From NCBI GenBank assembly GCA_900100895.1, contig FMTX01000015.1, positions 33,428 through 97,427 of the forward strand: a stretch of DNA of 64,000 nucleotides, in the 5' to 3' direction. The notes under the pieces were generated by a model that ran no database searches, had not been told where the DNA came from, and saw only the letters and a program-made list of their open reading frames with translations. Each line of letters opens with the position of its first letter. Position 1 is the stretch's first letter. The DNA is from Lachnospiraceae bacterium YSD2013 (lineage in GTDB: Bacteria > Bacillota > Clostridia > Lachnospirales > Lachnospiraceae). The translations under genes and the position numbers were made by a program. Below, in pieces: positions 40,874 to 49,387 of this stretch.

Positions 40874-42421
40874 ATGGAACATTTTATTGATGAAAAGACC
40901 GTTATGCGGTTTTATCTGGACCTTATGAAGAAGGATGAGATTGTTTTTCTTAAGGGTAAGGATGAGTTAAAGAAAGATATTAAGAAGGCGCTTGAGAAGC
41001 TCATTAACGAAGAGAAGATGAACAGCAAGATTCAGATTGCCGTCGGACTCTGGAAGAAGCTTTTTGAAGCTGCTATGAGTAACATATCCCCCAACAAGCA
41101 GGGATATGACAAAATCTTTAAGTATTTTGATTCATATGTGGAATTTGAGGAACTGATTTTTGCATCGGATTCTTTTTACAGAGACCATACACTGCACTGC
41201 CTTTGGGTATATTTTCTGGGAGAATATCTTCACGAGAAGCCTGAGTTTTCGGAATTATATCGCTCTGAAAGGGAGATGATTGAAGGCTATGAGATACTCA
41301 GGGGGCTTGCCGATCAGCTGCCCATAATTAATGACGGCGATGCCGATAAGCTTAAGGATGTTCTTGAATTATTAAAGAGCAGTGAGGAGAAAAACGGTTC
41401 GGTAAGATGTATAGCCGCCCTTACCCATGACCTCGGTTATCCGCTTAAGAAAATCGAGAAGATTAATAAGGCCATGAATAAGGTTCTGCCTTATTTTGCT
41501 ATTCATAACTTTGACAATTTCAAGTTTGAATATGAGAATATACAGCAGCAGTTTGTCAGCCAGTTTATTGATTTTATCGCCAGAAACAGCATTGTAAACG
41601 TTTCCAACAAGGGTAACCTGTCCAAAGAAACCCAGGAACTTCTTAAAAAGATATTTGAAAGAGCTGATTACAGTTTCGATAAGGAGGATGCGATAGCGTT
41701 CTCGCACAGTTTCGATTCAATTACCGAAGAGGAAAGAGCTCTTATCAAGGATACCTTTAACGTTAATACTCATTTCCACGCATCATTTAGCAAGAAAGCC
41801 GCTTATTACAATGACTTCGAAGCATATCAGCACGGAATCATGAGTGCATTTCTGCTTATGAAGAATCTGCAGGCATTTCAGGATATCGACTTCTGTCGTC
41901 CGGACCAGGAACTTCCTTTTGCCAATACGAGGATTCTGGAATTACATGATATATTGACTTCAATTTCCGACCATACACGCGACAGCTTTAGGATAAGCGC
42001 AATCAATAGCGGTTCGTTCCTTACTTTTGTGGATGAACTTGAAGAGTTTTCAAGAATCTCCAGAGCGAGCCAGAACAGAGAGTATGTGGAGGAATTCTGC
42101 GACACGGCTCTTTACATGGAAGACGGTTGGCTGAATGTGGTATTTGAATTCAATAACGATAAGCTTGATAACCTCGACCCGGAGATTTCTTTTAAGGGAA
42201 GGTGTAAGAGGTTTCTTTCGCTGTTTGATATTGCGAACCTTGATAAGTATTTAAAGATCAGGGTCAAAATCGTAGGCAAGCTTCCCACAGATGAGAATGA
42301 ATATGTTCTTGAGATTGCTCATAAGCACGCCGACATTAGAATCAACGGTGAGTCTCAGATCATTCCCAAGTACCTTAAGTCCACGCAGTATTACACCAAA
42401 GAAGAATATGCTCAGATGTAA
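40874..42421 (+). CDS. HD-domain protein of unknown role
   Basis: A 515-residue cytosolic protein. The metal ligands of an HD phosphohydrolase are visible: R-D-H-T-L-H-C (about 101-107), T-H-D-L-G-Y-P with the His-Asp pair near 185, Q-H-G-I-M-S near 318 and S-D-H-T-R-D near 360. The N-terminal 90 residues are Lys/Glu-rich helices and the last 120 form an unrelated alpha-beta part. HD proteins hydrolyse phosphoesters such as nucleotides or cyclic nucleotides; this one is much longer than the usual stand-alone forms and I do not recognise its subfamily. It is a single-gene unit with a terminator after it. Confidence 0.65.
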   Translation: MEHFIDEKTVMRFYLDLMKKDEIVFLKGKDELKKDIKKALEKLINEEKMNSKIQIAVGLWKKLFEAAMSNISPNKQGYDKIFKYFDSYVEFEELIFASDSFYRDHTLHCLWVYFLGEYLHEKPEFSELYRSEREMIEGYEILRGLADQLPIINDGDADKLKDVLELLKSSEEKNGSVRCIAALTHDLGYPLKKIEKINKAMNKVLPYFAIHNFDNFKFEYENIQQQFVSQFIDFIARNSIVNVSNKGNLSKETQELLKKIFERADYSFDKEDAIAFSHSFDSITEEERALIKDTFNVNTHFHASFSKKAAYYNDFEAYQHGIMSAFLLMKNLQAFQDIDFCRPDQELPFANTRILELHDILTSISDHTRDSFRISAINSGSFLTFVDELEEFSRISRASQNREYVEEFCDTALYMEDGWLNVVFEFNNDKLDNLDPEISFKGRCKRFLSLFDIANLDKYLKIRVKIVGKLPTDENEYVLEIAHKHADIRINGESQIIPKYLKSTQYYTKEEYAQM

Positions 42422-42433
42422 CATATTTACAGA

Positions 42434-42464
42434 GGAAGTTGCCTTACCGGTAGCTTCCTTTTTT
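42434..42464 (+). terminator. terminator after HD-domain gene
   Basis: GGAAGTTGCC pairs with GGTAGCTTCC (two G-T pairs) around TTACC, followed by TTTTTT. Confidence 0.82.
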
Positions 42465-42560
42465 GTTTCAATAAACTTATAAAAAAGTACTTGAAAACAA
42501 TTTTTAATCATATTAGCCTTTTCTTAGGACGTCTGAATCTTACCTAAGAGGAGGCTTTTT

Positions 42561-43550
42561 ATGACCAAAGAACAACTTCACAAGTACATTGAAAACAGCA
42601 CAGGCAACGAGTCAAATATATGCCAGATTTACGCACTTAAAGGCGGTAAGACGGTGTATGAGGATAGCTGGCACGGCTATAAGACTGCGGATGCGGTGAA
42701 CGTCAATTCCGTGACGAAGGGCGTGATGGCGCTGCTTGCGGGAATTGCGATTGATAAAGGATTTATTAAAAGTGTGGATCAAAAGGTGATGGATTTCTTC
42801 CCGGATTATACGGTTAAGCGGGGCGAGAAGACCATTTATGATGTGGCGGTTAAGCATCTGCTTACGATGACGGCGCCGTACAAGTATAAGTCCGAGCCCT
42901 GGACGAAGGTCTGCACCTCGCAGGACTGGACGCTTACGGTTTTGGATTATCTCGGCGGGAGAAAGGGAATAACCGGCGAGTTTAAGTATGCGACGCTTGG
43001 GATACAGATTCTGGCGGGCGTGATTGAGCGCGCGACCGGGGAGAAGTGTCTGGATTTTGCGAATCGGTTTCTTTTTACACCGGTGGGTCTGCCTGAGAGG
43101 GTGGCGCATGGGGACAGTTCCAAAGAAGACCAGTTTGATTTCTTCATGAACAAGAACCCGCGGGGGTATGAGTGGTACACGGATCCGGCAGGGGCTGTTA
43201 CGGCCGGCTGGGGAGTGTGTATGTCGGCGCGGGACATGGCTGTGATCGGCGCGGTTGTGCTTGGCGGTGGCGAGTATGCGGGGCAGAGGATTGTGTCGCA
43301 AGGATATGTGGACGAGATGCTTTGGCCGCACTTGAAGCTCGGGGAGCGGTTCGGGTACATGAACTACGGGTATTTGTGGTACAAGCCATATGATGACCGC
43401 GAGGTATATGCGGCAATCGGTGACAGCGGCAACATAATATACGTGAACCGCGAGAACGGCGTGTCTGTGGGTATTACGGGCACTTTTAAGCCGAGGATAT
43501 TTGACAGGGTGGAGTTTATTGAGAAAATGGTTCTGCCTGTGGTAGACTGA
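42561..43550 (+). CDS. serine hydrolase, beta-lactamase/class C fold
   Basis: A 329-residue hydrolase with the nucleophile motif S-V-T-K at 50-53 (SxxK), a Tyr-containing second motif in Y-M-N-Y-G-Y-L-W-Y, and G-D-S-G-N near the C terminus in place of the KTG/HxG box. No signal peptide is seen, so it acts in the cytoplasm or is leaderless. The family includes esterases and peptidases; it should not be read as a beta-lactamase. The GC content rises in its middle third (about 42.9-43.4 kb) compared with the neighbours. Confidence 0.82.
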   Translation: MTKEQLHKYIENSTGNESNICQIYALKGGKTVYEDSWHGYKTADAVNVNSVTKGVMALLAGIAIDKGFIKSVDQKVMDFFPDYTVKRGEKTIYDVAVKHLLTMTAPYKYKSEPWTKVCTSQDWTLTVLDYLGGRKGITGEFKYATLGIQILAGVIERATGEKCLDFANRFLFTPVGLPERVAHGDSSKEDQFDFFMNKNPRGYEWYTDPAGAVTAGWGVCMSARDMAVIGAVVLGGGEYAGQRIVSQGYVDEMLWPHLKLGERFGYMNYGYLWYKPYDDREVYAAIGDSGNIIYVNRENGVSVGITGTFKPRIFDRVEFIEKMVLPVVD

Positions 43551-43584
43551 GATAGAATGAATTTGGGCCAAGGAGTAAGTATTT

Positions 43585-44490
43585 ATGAGTCTTTATTATG
43601 AGCAGGACGGAATTAAGATATACAGGGAAGACAATATTGAATTGCTGCGCTCGCTTCCGTCCGATTCGGTGAACTTGATATATTGCGATATTCTGTACAA
43701 TACCGGCAAGGTATTCGATGATTATTCGGATAACCTTGGTGCGCCGGATGAAGCGACTGAGTGGTACAGACCCCGCATTGAGGAGATGAAGAGGGTACTT
43801 GCTCCGAATGGCAGTATCTTCATACATTGTAACTGGCGCATGGACTCTTACATGCGTATATTGATGGACGAGATATTCGGTACAGGATGCTTCCGCAACA
43901 GAATCTATCGCCAGCACAGCAAAGAAAGAGGGTTCTTTGCCAACTTCGACTCGCAGGTGGACATTATCCTGTATTACGTTAAGGATTCCCGCAACTTCGT
44001 ATTCCATGAACTTCGCGGCGAAAGCAAGCAGATTGTGCCGCTGTTCGAGAACGGAGATCTTGCGGGACGCGATGATGTGCGTGAGTTTGAGGGAGAGGCA
44101 ATAGACTTGAAAGCCTTGAACAAGCACTGGCTTATCAGCAACGCGCAGTTTAACGACATGAAGGTGGCTGGAGAAGTGCAGCTTATAGACGGTCTTCCTT
44201 ACCGTTTCTCTAATGTCATACCTGTCGGCAACCTCTGGAACGAGCCTGAGATGTATGACACATATACCCGAACCGATGTGGCCGATGCGTACGATACACC
44301 CAAGCCTGAGGCGGTTCTTGACAGAATCATCAAAGTGGCTTCGGAACCCGGGGATTTGGTGGCCGATTTCTTTTTAGGAGGCGGCACAACGGCTGTCGTG
44401 GCGCGGAAGCTCGGAAGAAAGTTTGTCGGTTGCGATATATCGGTGAAGGCGTGCGAGGTTACGGTGAAGAAGCTGGAAGGGATTAAGTAG
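43585..44490 (+). CDS. orphan DNA methyltransferase (N6-adenine/N4-cytosine, Mod-like)
   Basis: A 301-residue site-specific DNA methyltransferase. The catalytic motif IV stands near residue 35 as Y-C-D-I-L-Y-N-T-G, where the usual form is D-P-P-Y; the same D-I-L-Y version is, to my memory, found in phage and mobile-element methylases. The SAM-binding motif F-F-L-G-G-G-T-T is near the C terminus, followed by L-G-R-K-F-V-G-C-D-I, so the order is that of the beta class. No restriction gene lies beside it. The middle (110-210) is probably the target recognition part. Confidence 0.82.
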   Translation: MSLYYEQDGIKIYREDNIELLRSLPSDSVNLIYCDILYNTGKVFDDYSDNLGAPDEATEWYRPRIEEMKRVLAPNGSIFIHCNWRMDSYMRILMDEIFGTGCFRNRIYRQHSKERGFFANFDSQVDIILYYVKDSRNFVFHELRGESKQIVPLFENGDLAGRDDVREFEGEAIDLKALNKHWLISNAQFNDMKVAGEVQLIDGLPYRFSNVIPVGNLWNEPEMYDTYTRTDVADAYDTPKPEAVLDRIIKVASEPGDLVADFFLGGGTTAVVARKLGRKFVGCDISVKACEVTVKKLEGIK

Positions 44491-44520
44491 TTTTTGGCGC
44501 AATAAGGTTTTGACTTTACG

Positions 44521-44553
44521 CGGTGGCGATTTTTCGTCACCGTTATTTTTTTT
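44521..44553 (+). terminator. terminator after the methyltransferase
   Basis: CGGTGGCGA pairs with TCGTCACCG (one G-T pair), then TTATTTTTTTT. Confidence 0.88.
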
Positions 44554-44554
44554 G

Positions 44555-44612
44555 TTGCACGTACGCAATGTGTGTGATAGTATGGTTGTAATGATATACG
44601 CAATGAGTGTGA
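44555..44612 (+). promoter_or_regulatory. promoter with two 16-bp operator repeats before HTH-BRO pair
   Basis: TTGCAC (44555-44560) and TAGTAT (44578-44583) are 17 bases apart. TACGCAATGTGTGTGA (44562-44577) fills the spacer and is repeated directly at 44597-44612 with one mismatch, 35 bases later. The repeat contains ACGCA-A-TGAGT, similar to the palindrome before the paralogous regulator at 49901. Confidence 0.68.
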
Positions 44613-44626
44613 AAGGCGGCGAGTTT

Positions 44627-44833
44627 ATGAATAGTCAGGAATGCTTAATTAAACTTAGAAAAAGCACAGGCATGTCACGCAAAGAGTTTTGCGCATACTT
44701 TGAGATTCCGTACAGAACCATGCAAGACTGGGAACTGGGCAACAGGACTATGCCGGAATACCTTTTAAGATTGATGGCGTACAAAGTTGAAATGGAAAAA
44801 TTGGCAGAGAAGAATAAAGATAAAAGGGGTTAG
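44627..44833 (+). CDS. small HTH regulator (XRE-like), partner of BRO protein
   Basis: A 68-residue protein that is almost only a helix-turn-helix: L-R-K-S-T-G-M-S-R-K-E-F-C-A-Y-F, then I-P-Y-R-T-M-Q-D-W-E-L-G-N-R. It is a paralogue of the protein at 49901, with about half the residues identical. ATG 44627 is taken as start; a longer frame from 44510 would run through the promoter. It is followed five bases later by a BRO-type gene and probably represses the shared promoter. Confidence 0.78.
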   Translation: MNSQECLIKLRKSTGMSRKEFCAYFEIPYRTMQDWELGNRTMPEYLLRLMAYKVEMEKLAEKNKDKRG

Positions 44834-44838
44834 AGGTA

Positions 44839-45690
44839 ATGCCTGACAGAGTACAATTATTTGAAGATCAACCAATCAGGACAGCGTGGGTTGAGGATGA
44901 AGAAGAGTGGTATTTTTCGATAGTGGATGTAGTGCAGGTGCTGACGGACAGCGCTGACGGAAGAAAGTATTGGAATAAACTTAAACAGAGGCTTTTGGAG
45001 GAAGGAAGTCAGTTGGTGACAAATTGTCACCAACTGAAACTGAAATCACCCAAGGATGGAAAAAGATACAATACTGACGTTGCGAATACAGAGCAACTTC
45101 TTCGCATTATCCAATCCATTCCCTCTAAGAAAGCGGAACCCTTCAAACTCTGGCTTGCACAAGTAGGTCGCGAGAGAATTGAGGAAACGATTGACCCTGA
45201 GCTGTCAATCGACAGAGCTTTGGAAACATATGCAAGGCTTGGGTATGATGCTGACTGGATTAACCAGAGACTTCAGACTATACGTGCCAGAAAAGAACTT
45301 ACGAATCAGTGGAAGAGCCACGGAGTTAGCCAAGGCAGAGAATTCGCTATTCTTACCGACGAAGTGACAAGAGCATGGTCGGGAATGACTACCAGAGAAT
45401 ATAAGAATCTAAAAGGGCTCAAGAAAGAAAATCTCAGAGATAACATGAGTACGCTGGAACTGGCGCTTAATATGCTGGCAGAAGCTACTACCACAGAACT
45501 TACAAAGGTTCATAATCCCGCAGGACTGGAAGAGAATAAGGCTATAGCTCAAAAAGGCGGGCAGATTGCGGGCAACGCGCGTAAAGATATTGAGCAGGAA
45601 ACCGGGAAGCCTGTAATAACAAGTAAAAATGCAACGCAGTTACAGAACCTGGTTACGGGATTGATTGAATCAAATCTCGATTTAGAATGA
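44839..45690 (+). CDS. BRO-N domain protein (phage antirepressor/DinD-like)
   Basis: A 283-residue protein. Residues 1-110 are a BRO-N domain (I-R-T-A-W-V-E-D-E-E-E-W-Y-F-S-I-V-D-V-V, then D-G-K-R-Y, then Q-S-I-P-S-K-K-A-E-P-F-K-L-W-L-A-Q-V-G); the rest is helical and resembles the C-terminal part of DinD-like proteins. BRO domains bind DNA in phage antirepressors. The coding sequence contains a perfect 13-bp inverted repeat at 45010-45036. With the HTH gene it looks like a two-gene mobile module; no other phage genes are near. Confidence 0.8.
   Translation: MPDRVQLFEDQPIRTAWVEDEEEWYFSIVDVVQVLTDSADGRKYWNKLKQRLLEEGSQLVTNCHQLKLKSPKDGKRYNTDVANTEQLLRIIQSIPSKKAEPFKLWLAQVGRERIEETIDPELSIDRALETYARLGYDADWINQRLQTIRARKELTNQWKSHGVSQGREFAILTDEVTRAWSGMTTREYKNLKGLKKENLRDNMSTLELALNMLAEATTTELTKVHNPAGLEENKAIAQKGGQIAGNARKDIEQETGKPVITSKNATQLQNLVTGLIESNLDLE
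45010..45036. repeat. perfect 13-bp inverted repeat inside the BRO gene
   Basis: CAGTTGGTGACAA (45010-45022), one A, then TTGTCACCAACTG (45024-45036). It lies just before the codons for D-G-K. A comparable inverted repeat lies at the equivalent point of the RhuM-Fic gene (50320-50346), and both have CAGTTG outermost. Confidence 0.85.
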
Positions 45691-45709
45691 TACGAATGGG
45701 GGTTATAGA

Positions 45710-46624
45710 GTGATTAGGACAAAGCAATTTCAGATACTTACAGATATCGGGCTTGTATACAAGCTCATGATAGAAGTTTACAATCATGAGGAAAGCAACG
45801 GACCGGCGGAGCCGTTCTTTGAGTATGCGATAACATCACCGTGGGTGGAGAGAGACTTTCTTCGGCTAAACAGATTCTGGCTGGATGGGGACAATCCGGT
45901 TGGGTTTGTATTCTATGAACAGCCGGTGACGGCGCTTTATTTTGTGTTGCGTCCGGGATATGAGTGCCTGGCGGGCGAGATGATTGAATATGCGGAGACG
46001 GCTTACCCGAAGTTTGAGGATCCGTTAGAATTAGTGTTTATTTCGGGGCAGACTGCGCTTATTGAAGCGGCTCGTGCGCGGGGGTATGAGCTTGCGTATG
46101 AAGAGCCGGATAATTATTTTGACTTTAGTGAGGGGAAGCTTGATTATCCGCTTCCGAAAGGATATCACTTCGTGGACCCGAAAACTTCAGACTCTTTGAA
46201 GGTGGCTAAGTGTCTCTGGGATGGATTTAACAAGTGGGAACTCGGCGAGTTTAAGGATTGGGATGTTCCTACCAAGAATGAGGGAAGAAGCCCGTTTGAG
46301 CTTTATCAGAATGTGTTGGGAGCGACTATCGCGCCGGCACCGCACGCGACGTACGAGTACACGACTATCATTGCGGATGAGAACGATGATTATGTATGCT
46401 TCTCGGGGATGTGGTGGAATCCGGAGACTAAGCTGGCTTATATGGAGCCTCTGTGCACTGTGCCCGAGCATCAGCATAAGGGTCTTGCGGCTGCGGCACT
46501 TTCGCACCATGACAGTATACTGCGCCCTCTCGGTGCCGAGATAATGACAGGCGGTGGTAACGAGTTCTACAAGAAGATTGGGTACCAACACACTAGAGTT
46601 TATAAGCACTACATAAAGAAGTAA
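45710..46624 (+). CDS. GNAT-family N-acetyltransferase
   Basis: A 304-residue protein. The GNAT core lies in the C-terminal half, with A-Y-M-E-P-L-C-T-V-P-E-H-Q-H-K-G-L-A-A-A-A-L as the acetyl-CoA loop and the final K-I-G-Y-Q-H-T strand. The N-terminal 180 residues resemble a second, degenerate GNAT domain. Start is GTG 45710 after GGGGG; the gene is alone and followed by a hairpin. Substrate unknown. Confidence 0.78.
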   Translation: MIRTKQFQILTDIGLVYKLMIEVYNHEESNGPAEPFFEYAITSPWVERDFLRLNRFWLDGDNPVGFVFYEQPVTALYFVLRPGYECLAGEMIEYAETAYPKFEDPLELVFISGQTALIEAARARGYELAYEEPDNYFDFSEGKLDYPLPKGYHFVDPKTSDSLKVAKCLWDGFNKWELGEFKDWDVPTKNEGRSPFELYQNVLGATIAPAPHATYEYTTIIADENDDYVCFSGMWWNPETKLAYMEPLCTVPEHQHKGLAAAALSHHDSILRPLGAEIMTGGGNEFYKKIGYQHTRVYKHYIKK

Positions 46625-46632
46625 CAGAAATG

Positions 46633-46654
46633 AGCCTCAGTATGAGCTGAGGCT
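46633..46654 (+). terminator. hairpin after acetyltransferase gene
   Basis: AGCCTCAG and CTGAGGCT form an 8-bp stem with a 6-base loop; the following bases are GTTGTCG, so a T-tract is poor. Confidence 0.5.
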
Positions 46655-46690
46655 GTTGTCGTATTTAATAACGGTTATGGGAGATTATTT

Positions 46691-46762
46691 ATGCATAAAG
46701 CAGAAATAGCGGAATTTCAGTATCTGGTAGCCGGGGATGACTGGACGATTTCTTTGAAATGA
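46691..46762 (+). other. short ORF, possible gene remnant
   Basis: A 23-codon frame (begins M-H-K-A-E-I-A-E-F-Q-Y-L-V-A-G) ends before the MBL gene. It has no clear ribosome site and no family I recognise. It looks like the start and end of a larger lost gene, but could be chance. Confidence 0.2.
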
Positions 46763-46781
46763 GGATGCATTGGAGGATAAT

Positions 46782-47465
46782 ATGGAACTTAAAAAACTCA
46801 CTGAACATATATGGTATATGCCATACGAATCGGAGCGGGACCGCCCGAATCTTTGCTATGTTAAGGGCGATAACTGGAGTCTGGCAATTGACGCCGGTCA
46901 CTCTGCGGCTCACACACAGGAATTCTATGCACTTTTGGAGGATGAAGGCTTGCCGCTTCCTTCTTTGACCGTTCTTACCCACTGGCACTGGGATCACACC
47001 TTCGGCATGCATGCCGTAAACGGGCTGTGCCTGGCCAATGAGAGAACTAACAAGTACCTTTGTGAGTGGAAAGAAAAAATTGAAAAGAACGGGCCGGAAG
47101 AATTCTTCGCCATTCATGAAAGCATTCGAAAAGAATACAGCACCGGCGCAGAGGTAATTGTGAAGCCGGCAGATATGATATTCTCAGGTGAGATGACGCT
47201 TGACCTTGGCGGCTGCAAGGTAAAGGTTTTGGAGACCGAGGCACCGCATACAGACGATTCTACGCTTGTATATGTGGAGACCGACAAGGTTTTATTCGTG
47301 GGCGATTCTACCTGCGACAATTTCTTTACAGGTATCAAAAGGGCTGACCTTTGCGAGAAACTGGCCGACACCATCAGAGCGCTCAATCCGGAAATATCCA
47401 TGGAAGGCCACTGGGAGCCGGTAGATATGCAGGATACATTGAATGATTTGATGAGCGGTATTTAA
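46782..47465 (+). CDS. MBL-fold metallo-hydrolase
   Basis: A 227-residue metallo-beta-lactamase-fold protein with the zinc motif T-H-W-H-W-D-H-T-F-G near 66-75, further ligands in A-P-H-T-D-D-S and V-G-D-S-T, and a final His in E-G-H-W-E-P. ATG 46782 has TGGAGGA just upstream. Members include many hydrolases; no signal peptide and no specific substrate can be given. Confidence 0.82.
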   Translation: MELKKLTEHIWYMPYESERDRPNLCYVKGDNWSLAIDAGHSAAHTQEFYALLEDEGLPLPSLTVLTHWHWDHTFGMHAVNGLCLANERTNKYLCEWKEKIEKNGPEEFFAIHESIRKEYSTGAEVIVKPADMIFSGEMTLDLGGCKVKVLETEAPHTDDSTLVYVETDKVLFVGDSTCDNFFTGIKRADLCEKLADTIRALNPEISMEGHWEPVDMQDTLNDLMSGI

Positions 47466-47510
47466 GGTAGGAGAATTACAAAGCGGTTATAATATTGGGA
47501 GGAAAATATA

Positions 47511-48308
47511 ATGGAAAAGTACATTGAGGGAAACAAAGCGGCATGGGAAGAGGCCTTTGACAAAAGGGACGCCTCTTGGGGTGCCGATATTACAGAGCGC
47601 ATACAGAAAGAAGAGTACCCGTTTTTTGAAAAAGAAATGGTTGATGTATTGCGAACTATTGATACAGAGGGAAAGACTATCGGTCAGTTCTGCTGCAATA
47701 ACGGGCGCGAACTGCTTTCTTTGGTGAAAAGCGGAGAGGCTGCGAAGGGAGTAGGCTTTGATATTGCTGAAAATCAGGTTGCTTTTGCCAATGAAAAGGC
47801 AAGAGAACTGAACTTGCCTTGTACATTTGAAGCTGTAAATGTCTATGATATCGATGACCGTTTCAAGGAGCAGTTTGATGTTGTGATTATCACTATAGGA
47901 GCGCTGTGCTGGTTCGAAGATTTAAATCGCTTCTTTGAGATTGTGGCAAAGTGTATGAAATCCGGAGCCGTGATAGTGCTCAACGAACAGCATCCGTGCA
48001 CAAATATGCTGGCCTCGGAAGGTGACGCGGAGTTTGACCCTGCGCACAGGACGGAATGTCATTTTTCATACTTCGAGCATGAATGGACCGGAAACGGCGG
48101 CATGTACTATATGACACAGAAGAGCTATCATTCTAAGACTTTTACGGATTTTACGCATTCGATGTCGGAGATTATATCCGGAATGTGCAATAACGGAATT
48201 GTCGTTACGGGACTTAAGGAGTTTGACAGTGATTTAAGCGGAGGTTTTTCCGTGATAGAAAATAGCGGGTTCCCGCTGTCTATGATTTTGCAGGGCAAGA
48301 AATCATAA
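47511..48308 (+). CDS. class I SAM-dependent methyltransferase
   Basis: A 265-residue methyltransferase: I-G-Q-F-C-C-N-N-G-R-E near residue 56 stands for motif I (Gly-rich loop altered with Cys-Asn), G-F-D-I-A for motif II and D-V-V-I-I-T-I-G-A for motif IV. The N terminus begins Y-I-E-G-N-K-A-A-W-E-E-A-F-D, common in small-molecule methyltransferases near resistance-like genes. Substrate unknown. Confidence 0.78.
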   Translation: MEKYIEGNKAAWEEAFDKRDASWGADITERIQKEEYPFFEKEMVDVLRTIDTEGKTIGQFCCNNGRELLSLVKSGEAAKGVGFDIAENQVAFANEKARELNLPCTFEAVNVYDIDDRFKEQFDVVIITIGALCWFEDLNRFFEIVAKCMKSGAVIVLNEQHPCTNMLASEGDAEFDPAHRTECHFSYFEHEWTGNGGMYYMTQKSYHSKTFTDFTHSMSEIISGMCNNGIVVTGLKEFDSDLSGGFSVIENSGFPLSMILQGKKS

Positions 48309-48323
48309 TGAGGTTAGTTACGT

Positions 48324-48440
48324 ATGCTTGAATTTAAGAAGTTCACGGATTTCCCGAGAGGGACAATGTATGACAGGAAGCCTAATGAAACGGAGAGCGC
48401 TTATACAGGCGATTATCTGTACTATGAGATAGTGCTTTGA
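48324..48440 (+). pseudogene. GNAT acetyltransferase remnant with internal deletion
   Basis: A 38-codon frame starts M-L-E-F-K-K-F-T-D-F-P-R-G-T-M-Y, the N terminus of a GNAT subfamily, and then jumps to a C-terminal-looking Y-T-G-D-Y-L-Y-Y-E-I-V-L and stop. The middle of the gene, well over 100 codons, is gone. Family assignment is from pattern memory. Confidence 0.5.
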
Positions 48441-48466
48441 TTGGAAAAAGAAGAGGGGTAACAATC

Positions 48467-49387
48467 ATGGATGAAAAGACTTTGCAAGATATATTGACAG
48501 TGAATTATGGAATAGAATCCTCTTCTTTGGAATTCTTAAGAGAAGGCGGGGCTGTTACATATATTGTCAACGGAAGCGTTAAATACCTGCTCAAGGTTAT
48601 CGGGCCTGCTTTTGCCGGGACCGCGAGGCAGTCTGTGTCCATTATGAGATATCTTGAGGAAAACGGATTCCCGGTACCTAAGACGATACTTACAAAGAAC
48701 GGAGAAACTATTGCTGAAACGGAAATTGGCGGTGAGAAGAAACTGATTGTTCTTATGGAATTCATCGCCGGGGATGAGCCTGAACTTGAAAAATGTGCGG
48801 CGGAAGTCGGTGCATTGGTTGGAAGATTTCATCAATTGATGGAGGAGTATCCTTCGGAACTTACTTCTCGTGACAAAGAATTCTTTATAGACAGATATCT
48901 GGGGTTCCTTCGTAAAAAGAACTACCAGCGTCTGGCGGAATATGAGGAGCTGGGAGAACGCCTTTGGAATAAGGTTAAGCACCTTCCCCGGGAAAATTGT
49001 CACGGAGATCTTCACAGAGGAAATTTGTTGCAGAATACTGACGGACACATTTATCTTGTGGACTTTGATACCGCTTGCAAGGCGCCCGCTATGTTCGATG
49101 TTATGGTCATGTGTGACATGACGGATTACTTTAATCTGAAGCAGGAAGATATTGAGCTTACCAAGGAAGTGTACCGGAAGTTTCTTTCAGGATATGCAGG
49201 TTATCATAAGTTGAGCCGTGAAGAAATTCTTTCATTTGCGGATTGGGTGGCAATCAGACATTTTCAATTGCAGGCTACAATCCTTGAAATATATGGAGTG
49301 GACTGCATAGATGAAGGCTTTATAGATGGTCAGCTGTACTGGCTTGATAAGTGGCAGAAGAATTGGAATGCAATACAGGATGTTTAA
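48467..49387 (+). CDS. aminoglycoside-phosphotransferase-like kinase
   Basis: A 306-residue protein of the APH/choline kinase fold: catalytic loop H-G-D-L-H-R-G-N from residue 179 and metal-binding D-F-D-T-A about 20 residues later. The N lobe has Y-L-L-K-V-I with the ATP-binding Lys. Substrates in this family range from homoserine and choline to antibiotics; none is shown here. ATG 48467 with AGAGGGG upstream is chosen. The next gene starts inside its end. Confidence 0.8.
   Translation: MDEKTLQDILTVNYGIESSSLEFLREGGAVTYIVNGSVKYLLKVIGPAFAGTARQSVSIMRYLEENGFPVPKTILTKNGETIAETEIGGEKKLIVLMEFIAGDEPELEKCAAEVGALVGRFHQLMEEYPSELTSRDKEFFIDRYLGFLRKKNYQRLAEYEELGERLWNKVKHLPRENCHGDLHRGNLLQNTDGHIYLVDFDTACKAPAMFDVMVMCDMTDYFNLKQEDIELTKEVYRKFLSGYAGYHKLSREEILSFADWVAIRHFQLQATILEIYGVDCIDEGFIDGQLYWLDKWQKNWNAIQDV

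Noticed and set aside
42561..43550. Calling the serine hydrolase a beta-lactamase resistance gene
   Set aside because: It has SxxK but no KTG box and no signal peptide, so only the fold can be stated.
42612..43571. Minus-strand open frame of 319 codons opposite the serine hydrolase
   Set aside because: Composition is rich in His, Arg and Pro, as expected for antisense of a GC-rich gene, and the + strand shows SxxK and other hydrolase motifs.
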